In this document: in pieces, positions 1 through 6,135 of the stretch
Layout: each line of letters opens with the position of its first letter
Numbering within the stretch: the stretch's first letter is position 1
Assembly (NCBI GenBank): GCA_003158895.1
Contig: PMLO01000082.1
Location: 11,094 to 18,962 of the forward strand
Source: Propionibacteriaceae bacterium
Lineage (GTDB): Bacteria; Actinomycetota; Actinomycetes; Propionibacteriales; Propionibacteriaceae
Reading direction: 5' to 3'
Length of the DNA stretch: 7,869 nt
Translations under genes and position numbers: made by a program
Notes under the pieces: generated by a model
Seen by the model: only the letters and a program-made list of their open reading frames with translations
Database searches by the model: none
What the model was told of the DNA's origin: nothing

Positions 1-324
1 GGTCTCGACTATCGCGACAAGGCCGCAACCTTCGTCCACGAGTCACTCTCAGCGGCCTATAGCGCTCTGCTGCCCGCCCGAGTGTTCGCCTTCACCGCCC
101 ACGCCGAGACGCTGTACACGGACGTGGCCTATCAAGGAGGTGACGTCCTCCTGTTCGGCCCGGAGGCCACCGGGCTCGACCCAGCCGTGCTGGCCGACCC
201 TCGCATCACCGCTTGCGTGCGTATCCCCATGCTGGGTGGGATGCGCTCCCTCAACCTCGCCAACGCGGCAGCCATCGCCGTCTACGAAGCATGGCGACAA
301 CTCGGCCACCCCGGCGGCCAGTGA
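1..324 (+). CDS. trmL: tRNA (cytidine(34)-2'-O)-methyltransferase, TrmL-type SPOUT enzyme (3' part)
   Basis: The reading frame is open from base 1 to the TGA at 322-324 and gives the last 107 residues; the 5' part lies outside the window. TrmL enzymes use S-adenosylmethionine to methylate the ribose of the wobble nucleotide (position 34) of certain leucine tRNAs in the cytoplasm. The C-terminal trefoil-knot motifs of SPOUT/SpoU enzymes are visible: LLFGPEATGLD (motif 2) about 50 residues before the end, and IPMLGGMRSLNLANAAAIAV (motif 3) close to the C-terminus. The beginning (GLDYRDKAA, then an ALLPARVFAFTAHAE stretch) matches the TrmL layout of a domain without the N-terminal RNA-binding extension seen in other SpoU enzymes. 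The substrate is taken from the family and cannot be shown from this fragment. A related TrmH-type methyltransferase is the alternative. Confidence 0.85.
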   Translation, partial: GLDYRDKAATFVHESLSAAYSALLPARVFAFTAHAETLYTDVAYQGGDVLLFGPEATGLDPAVLADPRITACVRIPMLGGMRSLNLANAAAIAVYEAWRQLGHPGGQ

Positions 325-406
325 GCTCGATCGGTAACGCTGGCAAGGAACGCATCGGTTGTTCACGTGCGGTGGCACCGTGCCGAGTAGCCTCGAGACA
401 TAGAGC

Positions 407-411
407 GGAGG
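407..411 (+). promoter_or_regulatory. Shine-Dalgarno site for the 61-residue protein
   Basis: GGAGG lies 7 bases before the ATG at 419. It fixes that start and is the best support that this short frame is translated. Confidence 0.6.
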
Positions 412-418
412 TCGCCCC

Positions 419-604
419 ATGACCGTGAAGAAGGTCGCCAAGATCCTGTGGTCGCCCGTGAAGCGCGTGGATGAGTTGCTCCGTGTCGATTCAGACGTGG
501 CCGACCTCTACCCGGACGCCAAGCTCAGCAAGAAGGACGAGGCCGTCGCAGAAGGCATCATCGGGATGCAGTCTCAGGCCCACACCGGACACATAGGATT
601 CTGA
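419..604 (+). CDS. Small basic/acidic protein of unknown function (61 aa)
   Basis: I do not recognise a family. The start is well supported: GGAGG at 407-411 sits 7 bases before the ATG. The protein has a lysine- and arginine-rich N-terminus (MTVKKVAKILWSPVKRVDEL), then an acidic and lysine-rich middle (DSDVADLYPD, LSKKDEAVAEG), and ends in a short tail with two histidines (HTGHIGF). There is no signal peptide, membrane helix or cysteine, so it is probably a cytoplasmic protein. It stands alone: it follows trmL after 94 bases and converges on the type VII-like cassette, whose last stop codon lies 62 bases downstream. It could be an independent small gene or a read-through partner of trmL. The function is unknown. 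Confidence 0.6.
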   Translation: MTVKKVAKILWSPVKRVDELLRVDSDVADLYPDAKLSKKDEAVAEGIIGMQSQAHTGHIGF

Positions 605-666
605 CCTTCGTCGCCGGATCCTCCGCAAGGCGCGGCTGACCGAGCGGTTACCAGAGCTCCAGCGAC

Positions 667-1491
667 TCAGGTCACGGCACCCCATGACGGGGGCTCACCG
701 TGAACGTTGGGCTGGGTCATGGTCGGGGACGGCATCGGCCACCCCTGCCCGCCCGCAAGGTTGGTCCCATTGAGACCCTCCCGCTCCAGTCCGAGCACCT
801 CGGGGACTCCGGACGTCAGGTAGGCGACGAGCTCTTGCGCGAGGTCGAGCATGCTCTTGCCGATCGCCACGAGCGCGGCGTTGGTCTGACCGATCACCTC
901 GGTCCACCGCTTGATGTCGGCGAGATAGCCGATCTCCTTCCACACGTCGGCCACGGTCTTCAGGATCAGCACGGTGATGGAGACGCCCGTCTGGTACATC
1001 GTGCGAGCCACACGGGCTAGGGTCTCGCTCAACCCTTGGGCGATGGAGCTCGACGCGATGGCGCCCTCCTGCTGCTGGCCCCGCGTGGTCTCGTAGGCAT
1101 CGGCCCCGACGCCCTTCCAGCCGGCTTCTGGCTGGATCTGGCCCTTGGCCATGCGCCCCGCGATCGAGGACACGCTGACTGCGATCTCGTGGTACTGCCC
1201 TGATGCACTCATGAGGGCGAACGGCGAAAACATCCAGGGAAGGACCTCCGTCCGTACCCAGTCGGCGAGCGAGCTCATCGCCTTCTGGAAGCTTTCGAGC
1301 CACTCGTTGAAGGTCTTCACGAGATCGTTGATCCACCCGGTGATCCAGTTGCTGAACTTGCTCCACAGGCTCGCGTCATCGATGGCCTTGGTAGCTGTCT
1401 GCGACGCCATGGACGCCTGTGGGTAGGTTGTGTTCGCGATCTGCAACGCGTCAGTCTGGAGTTGCGAGCACATCTGATAGGTGATGGTCAT
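667..1491 (-). CDS. WXG-motif protein, probable type VII secretion substrate (274 aa)
   Basis: This is the last gene of the minus-strand cassette. I chose the ATG at 1491 because the upstream gene stops at 1493, leaving a single base between them; the frame is open further upstream but would run through that gene. Residues 1-95 are helical and rich in tryptophan (W43, W49, W53, W64, W78, W86). Residues about 98-165 look like a WXG100-type helix-turn-helix hairpin with the turn at W125-K-G127, followed by VGADAYETTRGQQQ, as in ESX substrates of the WADAFR kind. A moderately hydrophobic helix (about 168-186) and another helix follow. The last 35 residues are rich in Gly and Pro. Classical WXG100 proteins are about 100 residues, so this one has an N-terminal domain and a tail in addition. 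No toxin motif or YxxxD/E was found. Export through a type VII system is inferred from the fold signature and from the EspC-like neighbour. Confidence 0.6.
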   Translation of the reverse strand: MTITYQMCSQLQTDALQIANTTYPQASMASQTATKAIDDASLWSKFSNWITGWINDLVKTFNEWLESFQKAMSSLADWVRTEVLPWMFSPFALMSASGQYHEIAVSVSSIAGRMAKGQIQPEAGWKGVGADAYETTRGQQQEGAIASSSIAQGLSETLARVARTMYQTGVSITVLILKTVADVWKEIGYLADIKRWTEVIGQTNAALVAIGKSMLDLAQELVAYLTSGVPEVLGLEREGLNGTNLAGGQGWPMPSPTMTQPNVHGEPPSWGAVT

Positions 1492-1492
1492 G

Positions 1493-1816
1493 TCAGTACC
1501 CCACCGCCGCCAGGATCCGCCGAGCCTCGGCGGCATTTGCCGCCTCGGTCTGGATGTACTGCCGGCAGGTGGCCTCGAGCTTGTCGCCCACGTCACGGGT
1601 TGCCACGACACCCCGCGCGATCATGGAGTCCTCGAGGACCCCCGCGGTGAGCTTGAACGCGCCGATCCAGTCCACCAACAGGGTCGCGTTGACCGCCGCG
1701 TCGGGCGGGCGCGCCGTGAGTGCTTTGGCGTGCTGCTCCGAAAGGTCGGCAGAGAACTGGTCCCAGGCCTCGTTGTGCTTCTTGAAGTACGAGGCCCGAA
1801 ACTCCAGGTCAGGCAT
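1493..1816 (-). CDS. EspC-like small type VII secretion target (107 aa)
   Basis: The start is the ATG at 1816, with GAGAGG 7 bases upstream on the minus strand (1824-1829). It overlaps the end of the preceding gene by 8 bases and stops one base before the next start, so the three genes are very likely one coupled transcript. The protein is all helical with no signal peptide. Its C-terminal part reads KLEATCRQYIQTEAANAAEARRIL split by the export-type motif Y87-I-Q-T-E91. YxxxD/E after a helical hairpin is the recognition signal of ESX/type VII substrates, and the 'helix, Tyr, Ala-rich end' layout is typical of the EspC (DUF2580-like) family. W50-I-G52 in the middle is a WXG triplet that may mark the hairpin turn. 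It may form a heterodimer with the 274-residue neighbour, as ESX pairs do; this pairing is inferred. Confidence 0.6.
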   Translation of the reverse strand: MPDLEFRASYFKKHNEAWDQFSADLSEQHAKALTARPPDAAVNATLLVDWIGAFKLTAGVLEDSMIARGVVATRDVGDKLEATCRQYIQTEAANAAEARRILAAVGY

Positions 1817-2432
1817 GGGGATTCCTCTCGTCGAGGCCGAGCTCGGCCATGATCTGGTTGAGGGACCGTTCCTCTGGCAAGTCAGACGATCCGGGGACAG
1901 GGGGTGCGGCGTCGACCTCGGCGTACATGTCCTGGAAGGCATTGGCCAGACGCTCGCTGAGTGTCTGCACTGTGGCCTTCTCGGCCCAGGCCTTGTCGAT
2001 GGTCACGCCATAGATCGTGTCTTTCACGTGAGCGATCTCGATGACGCCCCGGTAAGCGAAGACGTCCGGTGGCTTCACCTCGGAAGGTGCTCGCGGTGCC
2101 AGCAGGGCTGGCGCGATCCTCGTCAGTTCGTCCTGGATGGCAGCAAGCTCTCCGATGGAAAGCTCTCGGCGGAGATGGCTGGTGGTCGGTGTGGCTGATT
2201 CGGCCAGCAGCTCCGCCATCGTTGGCAGACGGAAATCCCGGAGGCTCGTTGTCGCCGCGGCCATCGTCTCGGCGGCAGCCGTCGCGGTGGGCTGGAAAGC
2301 TTGAGCAGCGATCTCTTCCCCCAGCGCCTCGACCGATAGCGAAGATCGCCAGGAGTTCCGGATGCTCACTGCCGCGACACGTCCATTCTCCGTCGTCACG
2401 GTGACCAACGGCTCGTCGCCAAGCAATTCCAT
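1809..2432 (-). CDS. YbaB/EbfC-like protein with two half-domains (207 aa)
   Basis: First gene of the minus-strand cassette. The ATG at 2432 has AAGGGGA 5 bases upstream (2438-2444). Residues 9-43 (VTVTTENGRVAAVSI... W28 ...VEALGEEIA) follow the YbaB/EbfC pattern: two strands around a turn, then V-x-I, then a helix beginning near 'LGE'. Residues 129-164 repeat the pattern (VIEIAHVKDTIYGVTI... W149 ...VQTLSERLA), aligning without gaps for about 35 residues. Between them lies a long, partly helical linker with an 'SLRDFRLPTMAELL' segment. At the C-terminus, LNQIMAELGLDERN resembles that linker segment. YbaB proteins are about 100-residue dimeric nucleoid-associated proteins; divergent copies often sit beside WXG/EspC genes in actinobacteria. 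A fused pseudo-dimer serving as a cytoplasmic partner or chaperone of the two downstream proteins is plausible but inferred. The family assignment is tentative. Confidence 0.55.
   Translation of the reverse strand: MELLGDEPLVTVTTENGRVAAVSIRNSWRSSLSVEALGEEIAAQAFQPTATAAAETMAAATTSLRDFRLPTMAELLAESATPTTSHLRRELSIGELAAIQDELTRIAPALLAPRAPSEVKPPDVFAYRGVIEIAHVKDTIYGVTIDKAWAEKATVQTLSERLANAFQDMYAEVDAAPPVPGSSDLPEERSLNQIMAELGLDERNPHA
1824..1829 (-). promoter_or_regulatory. Shine-Dalgarno site deciding the start of the EspC-like gene
   Basis: GAGAGG on the minus strand, 7 bases before the ATG at 1816. It lies inside the coding region of the upstream gene and favours this ATG over the longer open frame. Confidence 0.55.
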
Positions 2433-2455
2433 CCCGGTCCCCTTCGCTCGCGCCT

Positions 2456-2461
2456 ACGCTA
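2456..2461 (-). promoter_or_regulatory. Possible -10 box for the type VII-like cassette
   Basis: TAGCGT on the minus strand fits the actinobacterial TAnnnT pattern and would start transcription near 2449, leaving a short leader with the AAGGGGA site before the ATG at 2432. I see no convincing -35 box. Confidence 0.3.
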
Positions 2462-2470
2462 GGAGTCCCG

Positions 2471-2481
2471 AGGGTCACCCT
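2471..2481. promoter_or_regulatory. Short perfect palindrome in a divergent promoter region
   Basis: AGGGTCACCCT (5-1-5) lies in the 70 bases between two divergent starts (2432 minus, 2503 plus), at about the -35 position for the plus gene. It could be an operator, but it is short enough to arise by chance in GC-rich DNA. Confidence 0.25.
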
Positions 2482-2490
2482 GTGGTCGTC

Positions 2491-2502
2491 TATCGTGACT
2501 GC
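2491..2502 (+). promoter_or_regulatory. Probable leaderless promoter of the 178-residue lipoprotein
   Basis: TATCGT at 2491-2496 is followed by six bases and then ATG at 2503, so transcription would start on or next to the start codon. No Shine-Dalgarno site is visible, which fits a leaderless transcript. Confidence 0.45.
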
Positions 2503-3039
2503 ATGCCACGGAATCATCGGGCGCGCACCCTCGTTGTCGCAGTCGCTCTGGTCTCGGCGGGGTGCACTCCAACCGTTTCGACGGTCGCCGAGAGCTACGG
2601 CAGCATCCCACCCCCGCTGCCGTGCGCTGGTCCTCCTTCCGCGCAGGTGCGCACCACGAGCGACCTGGTGGAAGTCGGGCTGGCGGACACGGTGCAGTTG
2701 CGCTCCGGTGCGTGGGCGTGTGTGCCCACAGTCGAGCAGGCCGTCCTGCCGAAGGGCACGCTGACGCCCGGCGTGGACGGCACTCGGATCGTCGTGTCGA
2801 TCACCAACCCGACCGGTTCCGATGTCTCCACTGGTCAGGCAGCCGACGCCTTGTTGATACATGGCAGCCCAAGCGACGTTCAGTACGACCTGCGCAGTGC
2901 CATCGCCTTCCCGAAGACCCTCAAGCCGGGCGAGACCGCGACCCGCGAGTTCTGGTACGCCACCCCCGCGTCGAGCCTGACCCAGCTCACGGTCATCGTG
3001 GACTTCGCGCACCTCACAGGGGACCCGCGCACCCGCTGA
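2503..3039 (+). CDS. Small secreted lipoprotein with probable beta-sandwich domain (178 aa)
   Basis: The ATG at 2503 gives a proper lipoprotein signal peptide: MPRNHRARTL, a hydrophobic core VVAVALV, then SAGC with the lipidation cysteine at residue 21. A longer in-frame ATG upstream would run back through the divergent gene and spoil the signal peptide. After a Pro-rich linker (about 30-48), the remaining 130 residues look like a beta-sandwich: VSITNPTGSDVST (98-110), then LKPGETATREFWYATP (140-155), then LTQLTVIVDF. This 'strand, turn, PGE, strand' layout resembles the DUF4352/Ig-like domains of Gram-positive extracellular lipoproteins. Cysteines 41 and 73 could form a disulfide. It should be anchored on the outer face of the membrane. 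It is divergent from the type VII-like cassette and converges on zur, 37 bases away. No substrate can be named. Confidence 0.7.
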   Translation: MPRNHRARTLVVAVALVSAGCTPTVSTVAESYGSIPPPLPCAGPPSAQVRTTSDLVEVGLADTVQLRSGAWACVPTVEQAVLPKGTLTPGVDGTRIVVSITNPTGSDVSTGQAADALLIHGSPSDVQYDLRSAIAFPKTLKPGETATREFWYATPASSLTQLTVIVDFAHLTGDPRTR

Positions 3040-3076
3040 CGCTGCGGAGCATCACCGTGACGCGGGGTCCTCCCGA

Positions 3077-3487
3077 TCAGACGCGTGCGGCGGAACACCT
3101 CTCGCACAGTCCGTGCAGCTCCACATCGTGGGTGACGTCAGTGAAGCCGTGTTGGGCGGCGATCGTGGTGGCCCATGCCTCGACGACTTTCGCCGTGATC
3201 TCCTCCGTGCGGCCGCAGCATCGGCACACCAGGTGGTGGTGATGCCCGTGGGTCGCGCAGCGCCGGTAGGCCGACTCGCCCTCCTGCGTACGGACCATGT
3301 CCACGTCGCCGGCCTCGGTCATCGTCTGCAGTGTCCGATAGACAGTCGCCAGCCCGACACCGTCACCTCCGGCGCGCAGCTGCTCGTGGATCTGCTGGGC
3401 GGTACGGAAGTCGTCGGCGTGGGCGAGGAACTCACTGATCGCGATGCGCTGGCGGGTGGTACGTCGCTGCGGGTGCTCGGTCATCAT
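3077..3487 (-). CDS. zur: Zinc uptake regulator Zur (Fur family, 136 aa)
   Basis: Fur-family repressor, last gene of the zinc operon. The N-terminal winged helix includes the recognition helix VGLATVYRTLQTM (44-56). The hinge and dimerisation domain has the His cluster HGHHHH (80-85) and two CxxC pairs, C88/C91 and C128/C131, which bind the structural zinc in this family. Assignment to Zur rather than Fur rests on its place in a znuACB operon and on the Zur-like site at znuA. With zinc bound, Zur dimers bind AT-rich palindromes and block zinc-import genes. The start overlaps the znuB stop as TGATG; a second ATG follows immediately (3484), so the protein begins MM or M. Its location in the operon it should repress makes a negative feedback loop. 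Length matches the family. Confidence 0.92.
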   Translation of the reverse strand: MMTEHPQRRTTRQRIAISEFLAHADDFRTAQQIHEQLRAGGDGVGLATVYRTLQTMTEAGDVDMVRTQEGESAYRRCATHGHHHHLVCRCCGRTEEITAKVVEAWATTIAAQHGFTDVTHDVELHGLCERCSAARV

Positions 3488-4467
3488 CAGTGCTCGTCGT
3501 AGTGGTCGGCGTGGACGACGTGGCGGTGGCCGTCGTGGACATAGTCGACGTGGTCGCCGTGCTCGACGACACGATGGCCGCAGCCCGGCCCATGCACGTG
3601 GTCGTGCTCGGGAGTGGGCTCATGGGGGAGCGGCTCCACCTCGTCGACCGAGACCAGCGGGCGATGCCGGTGGCGCCACGACGAGATCGGCCACGAGATC
3701 GCGAAGGCGGCGATCGCCAGGACCACGATGAACGCTCCTGGCGGTACGTTCGCATAGAAGGACCCGAAGACGCCGCTCACCGCGACGAGCACCCCGATGC
3801 CCATCGCTCCGTACAGTCCGGCCCGGAATCCTTTGAAGAGGTTCTGCGCCGTCGCCACGGGGATCACCATGAGCGCGCTCACGAGCAGCAGCCCGACCGT
3901 ACGCATCGCGGTCGTCACGGTGATCGCTGCCAGCACGACGATGAGCAGGTTGTACGCACGGACGCGGAGCCCTAACACTCGGGCGAAGTCCTCGTCGGCG
4001 CAGACGGCGAACATCTGCGGTGCCAGACCGATCGCGGCGACCAGGACGACGGCGCCGAGCCCGGCCACGATGGCCAGGTCGGACGTGGTGACGCTCGTCA
4101 GCGATCCGAACAGGTAGTTCGACAGCGTGCCGGCTCCTTGACCCGCCGCTCCCGCCATGAGAACACCGGCGGCCAGGCCTCCGTAGAACAGCACCGCCAG
4201 CGCCACATCTCCGGTGGCTCTGCCTCGTTCCCGCAGCAGCTCGATGCCGACCGCGCCCGACACGCAGACGACGACCGCGACCGGTAACGGACTCGTGTGG
4301 GTGAGCAGAGCAAGACCGACGCCCGCGATCGCGACGTGGCCGAGCCCGTCACCGAGCAGGGACAGCCGACGCTGCACGACGTACGTGCCGATCGACGGTG
4401 CGACAAGCCCCGTGAGGATGGCGGCGACGAGCGCCCGCTGCATGAACGCCAGCACGATCACTTCCAT
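3487..4467 (-). CDS. znuB: Zinc ABC transporter permease ZnuB with histidine-rich tail (326 aa)
   Basis: Membrane permease of the ABC-3 family, which carries zinc handed over by ZnuA into the cytoplasm. Residues 1-262 hold about eight or nine hydrophobic segments. Family landmarks are the start FMQRALVAAILTGLVAPSIG, RRLSLLGDGLGHVAIAGV (33-50), and GLLLVSALMVIPVATAQNL (192-210) near the ATPase contact region. After the last segment comes a basic stretch (SSWRHRHRP), which places the C-terminus in the cytoplasm by the positive-inside rule. The tail to residue 326 holds 13 histidines in its last 45 residues plus a lone cysteine (C296), with GPGCGH, HGDHVDYVHDGH and DHYDEH. Ordinary ZnuB proteins end near 270-290. 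The start has AGGAGG 7 bases upstream, and the gene overlaps znuC by 10 bases and zur by one. Confidence 0.92.
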   Translation of the reverse strand: MEVIVLAFMQRALVAAILTGLVAPSIGTYVVQRRLSLLGDGLGHVAIAGVGLALLTHTSPLPVAVVVCVSGAVGIELLRERGRATGDVALAVLFYGGLAAGVLMAGAAGQGAGTLSNYLFGSLTSVTTSDLAIVAGLGAVVLVAAIGLAPQMFAVCADEDFARVLGLRVRAYNLLIVVLAAITVTTAMRTVGLLLVSALMVIPVATAQNLFKGFRAGLYGAMGIGVLVAVSGVFGSFYANVPPGAFIVVLAIAAFAISWPISSWRHRHRPLVSVDEVEPLPHEPTPEHDHVHGPGCGHRVVEHGDHVDYVHDGHRHVVHADHYDEH

Positions 4468-5210
4468 GGCCGTACCTCCTCGATGATCCGTACGGTCCTG
4501 GTGGGCGGCTGGGTCTCATGCCCATGGTCGATGTGCGCCTCGAGGGCACCGTCGTGGGCGACCCGTCCCTCACGGAGCACGACTACCCGATCCAGGAGGG
4601 GCGCGAACACGTCGGTCTCGTGCAGCACGACGAGCACGGCCATCCCATCGCCCCGGAGGCTGCCGACGAGGTCGGCGAGCCGTTGCTGAGTGGCGAGATC
4701 GACGCCGGCGAACGGCTCGTCCATGACGAGTAGCTCAGGTGAGGAGACCAGGGCACGCGCGATGAGGACACGCTGCTGCTGGCCGCCCGAGAGATGGACG
4801 AACGCGTCGTCGGCCTTCTTGGCCAACCCGACCCGTTCGATGACCTCGCTGACGCGGTCCCGCCCCGCACGGCCGAGGCGTGTGAAGGGGCGCCGCGTCG
4901 ACAGGGTGCCTGACGAGACGAGTTCACGCACCGTCGTCGAGTGCATCGACACCGATGCTCGTTGTGGGACGTACCCGATCTGGGACCACTGGTGGAACTG
5001 ATCGAGGGAAGTGCCGAAGAGGGCGATCTCGCCGTGATCGTGGGGTACGAGCCCGAGCAAGGCTCGAATGAGAGTCGTCTTGCCGGATCCGTTGCCGCCC
5101 AGGAGCGCCACGACCTCGTGCGGCTCGACGGTGAGGCTGACGTCCCGAAGGATCGGAACGCCTCCGAGGCTGACGCCGAGGTTGGTGATCGTTACCGGGG
5201 TCACTGGCAT
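4458..5210 (-). CDS. znuC: Zinc ABC transporter ATP-binding protein ZnuC (250 aa)
   Basis: Cytoplasmic ATPase that powers the ZnuB channel. All motifs are intact: Walker A GGNGSGKTT (38-46), Q-loop VPQR (Q83), ABC signature LSGGQQQR (140-147), Walker B LLVMDEP (160-166) and H-loop histidine H197 in LHET. The Q-loop neighbourhood IGYVPQRASV is typical of manganese/zinc (ABC-3 partner) ATPases rather than amino-acid transporters. The last 25 residues (IDHGHETQPP...) carry two more histidines. Length is normal. The ATG at 5210 overlaps the znuA stop by 10 bases and has only a weak ribosome site upstream, so translation is probably coupled to znuA. Metal choice (zinc rather than manganese) is inferred from the adjacent zur and the Zur-type operator. 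Confidence 0.93.
   Translation of the reverse strand: MPVTPVTITNLGVSLGGVPILRDVSLTVEPHEVVALLGGNGSGKTTLIRALLGLVPHDHGEIALFGTSLDQFHQWSQIGYVPQRASVSMHSTTVRELVSSGTLSTRRPFTRLGRAGRDRVSEVIERVGLAKKADDAFVHLSGGQQQRVLIARALVSSPELLVMDEPFAGVDLATQQRLADLVGSLRGDGMAVLVVLHETDVFAPLLDRVVVLREGRVAHDGALEAHIDHGHETQPPTRTVRIIEEVRPWK
4475..4480 (-). promoter_or_regulatory. Strong Shine-Dalgarno site of znuB
   Basis: A perfect AGGAGG on the minus strand, 7 bases before the znuB ATG and inside the 3' end of znuC. It is the strongest ribosome site in the window, so znuB need not depend wholly on coupling. Confidence 0.7.
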
Positions 5211-6121
5211 CCGTTGGCCGTTCTCAGCGCGGTCAGGTTGCTTCTCATGACCGAAGGGTAGTCAGTCCCGCGAGACGAGGACGTGATGCCCTCGAGCGGA
5301 TCGAGCACATCGGTCTTGAGCCCGAGGTCGCTGGCGAGTGCGTTTGCCAGTGCCGGTGAGGCGAGCGTTTCCGAGAAGATGGTCGTGACGCCCTTCTGCT
5401 GTGCGATCTTCTGGACCTCTGCCAGTCGGGAGGGGGTCGGTTCCGCATCAGGAGTGAGACCAGCGATGCCGACCTGCTCCAGTCCGTACCGCTCAGCGAG
5501 GTACCCGAACGCCGCGTGCGAGGTGACGAAGACCGTCCGCTGGCAGCTCGCCAACCCGGCCGAGAACTCGGTGTCGAGCGTGGTCAGCTCCTTGACGAGG
5601 GCATCGGCGCGCGTCTGGAAGTCGGTGGCGGCAGCAGGGCGTGCCTGGGCCAGCTGCGCGGCTACCGCGGATGCGTACTTGATCATGGTCTGCGGATCCA
5701 GCCACGTGTGCGGGTCGAGCGCGCTGGTGCTCGGATCGGGCGTCGCCGACTCTCCTGTGAAACCAGGGGTCGTACGGAGCGGCACGATCGTGGCCCCGTC
5801 GAGAACCCGCTTCGGCGTCTGGGTGTCCACGGCGCTGTCCACCGCCGCCTGGAACCCACGCTCATAGAAGACGAGGTCCGCTGAGCCGACCGCGGCGACC
5901 TGCCGTGCCGTGAGCTCGAGGTCGTGCGGTTCGACGCCGGGCTGCGTGAGGCTCGTGACGTTCACCTGGTCGCCGCCGACCTGCTGCACGACGTACTGCA
6001 AGGGGTAGAAGGCCACCACGACGTTCAATTTTCCCGTGCCGCTTCCCGCAGCCGGGGCCGAGCAACCGGTGGCAACCAGGAGCAGGGAGAGGACAACAGC
6101 CGATAGTCGTAATGCCTTCAT
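5201..6121 (-). CDS. znuA: Zinc-binding lipoprotein ZnuA (306 aa)
   Basis: Extracytoplasmic metal-binding component of cluster A-I. The ATG at 6121 gives a clean lipoprotein signal: MKALRLSAVVLSLLLVATGC with C20 lipidated. A second in-frame ATG at 6136 would add five residues (MIIIL) but lies inside the operator. The expected metal ligands are present: H66 (EPHDLE), H138 (DPHTWLDP), H202 (TSHAAFGYLAERYG) and D274 (DPLEG). The usual histidine-rich loop of ZnuA between the first two ligands is replaced by a short stretch with no histidine (TTPGFTGESATPDPSTSA); the histidine-rich segment of this system is instead on ZnuB. C193 and C305 could form a disulfide. First gene of znuA-znuC-znuB-zur, from a Zur-covered promoter. 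Manganese specificity is the alternative, made unlikely by zur. Confidence 0.9.
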   Translation of the reverse strand: MKALRLSAVVLSLLLVATGCSAPAAGSGTGKLNVVVAFYPLQYVVQQVGGDQVNVTSLTQPGVEPHDLELTARQVAAVGSADLVFYERGFQAAVDSAVDTQTPKRVLDGATIVPLRTTPGFTGESATPDPSTSALDPHTWLDPQTMIKYASAVAAQLAQARPAAATDFQTRADALVKELTTLDTEFSAGLASCQRTVFVTSHAAFGYLAERYGLEQVGIAGLTPDAEPTPSRLAEVQKIAQQKGVTTIFSETLASPALANALASDLGLKTDVLDPLEGITSSSRGTDYPSVMRSNLTALRTANGCQ

Positions 6122-6135
6122 GAGAATGATTATCA
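6121..6135. promoter_or_regulatory. Zur operator over the znuA promoter
   Basis: TGAGAATGATTATCA is a 7-1-7 inverted repeat with 12 of 15 positions symmetric. It differs by one base from the TGATAATNATTATCA form typical of Fur/Zur sites. It covers the -10 box and ends on the A of the znuA ATG, so bound Zur should block RNA polymerase directly. The assignment is by pattern. Confidence 0.8.

Noticed and set aside
1491..1611. Longer start for the WXG protein, 40 residues upstream of 1491
   Set aside because: It would overlap the EspC-like gene by over 100 bases and adds an Arg/Pro-rich segment typical of an out-of-frame reading.
1554..2198. Plus-strand open frame of 214 codons
   Set aside because: Antisense to the EspC-like and YbaB-like genes, whose starts, ribosome sites and protein motifs are convincing.
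2362..2502. Upstream in-frame ATG for the 178-residue lipoprotein
   Set aside because: It would bury the lipoprotein signal peptide behind 47 residues read antisense to the YbaB-like gene.
1882..3012. Minus-strand open frame of 376 codons across the divergent promoter region
   Set aside because: It runs through the YbaB-like gene in another frame and antisense to the lipoprotein signal peptide. The product is low-complexity and Arg-rich, as expected for GC-rich shadow frames.
3040..3076. Possible bidirectional terminator between the lipoprotein and zur
   Set aside because: Only a 4-bp palindrome (TCACCGTGA) and a broken GC repeat are visible; no stable stem or U tract.
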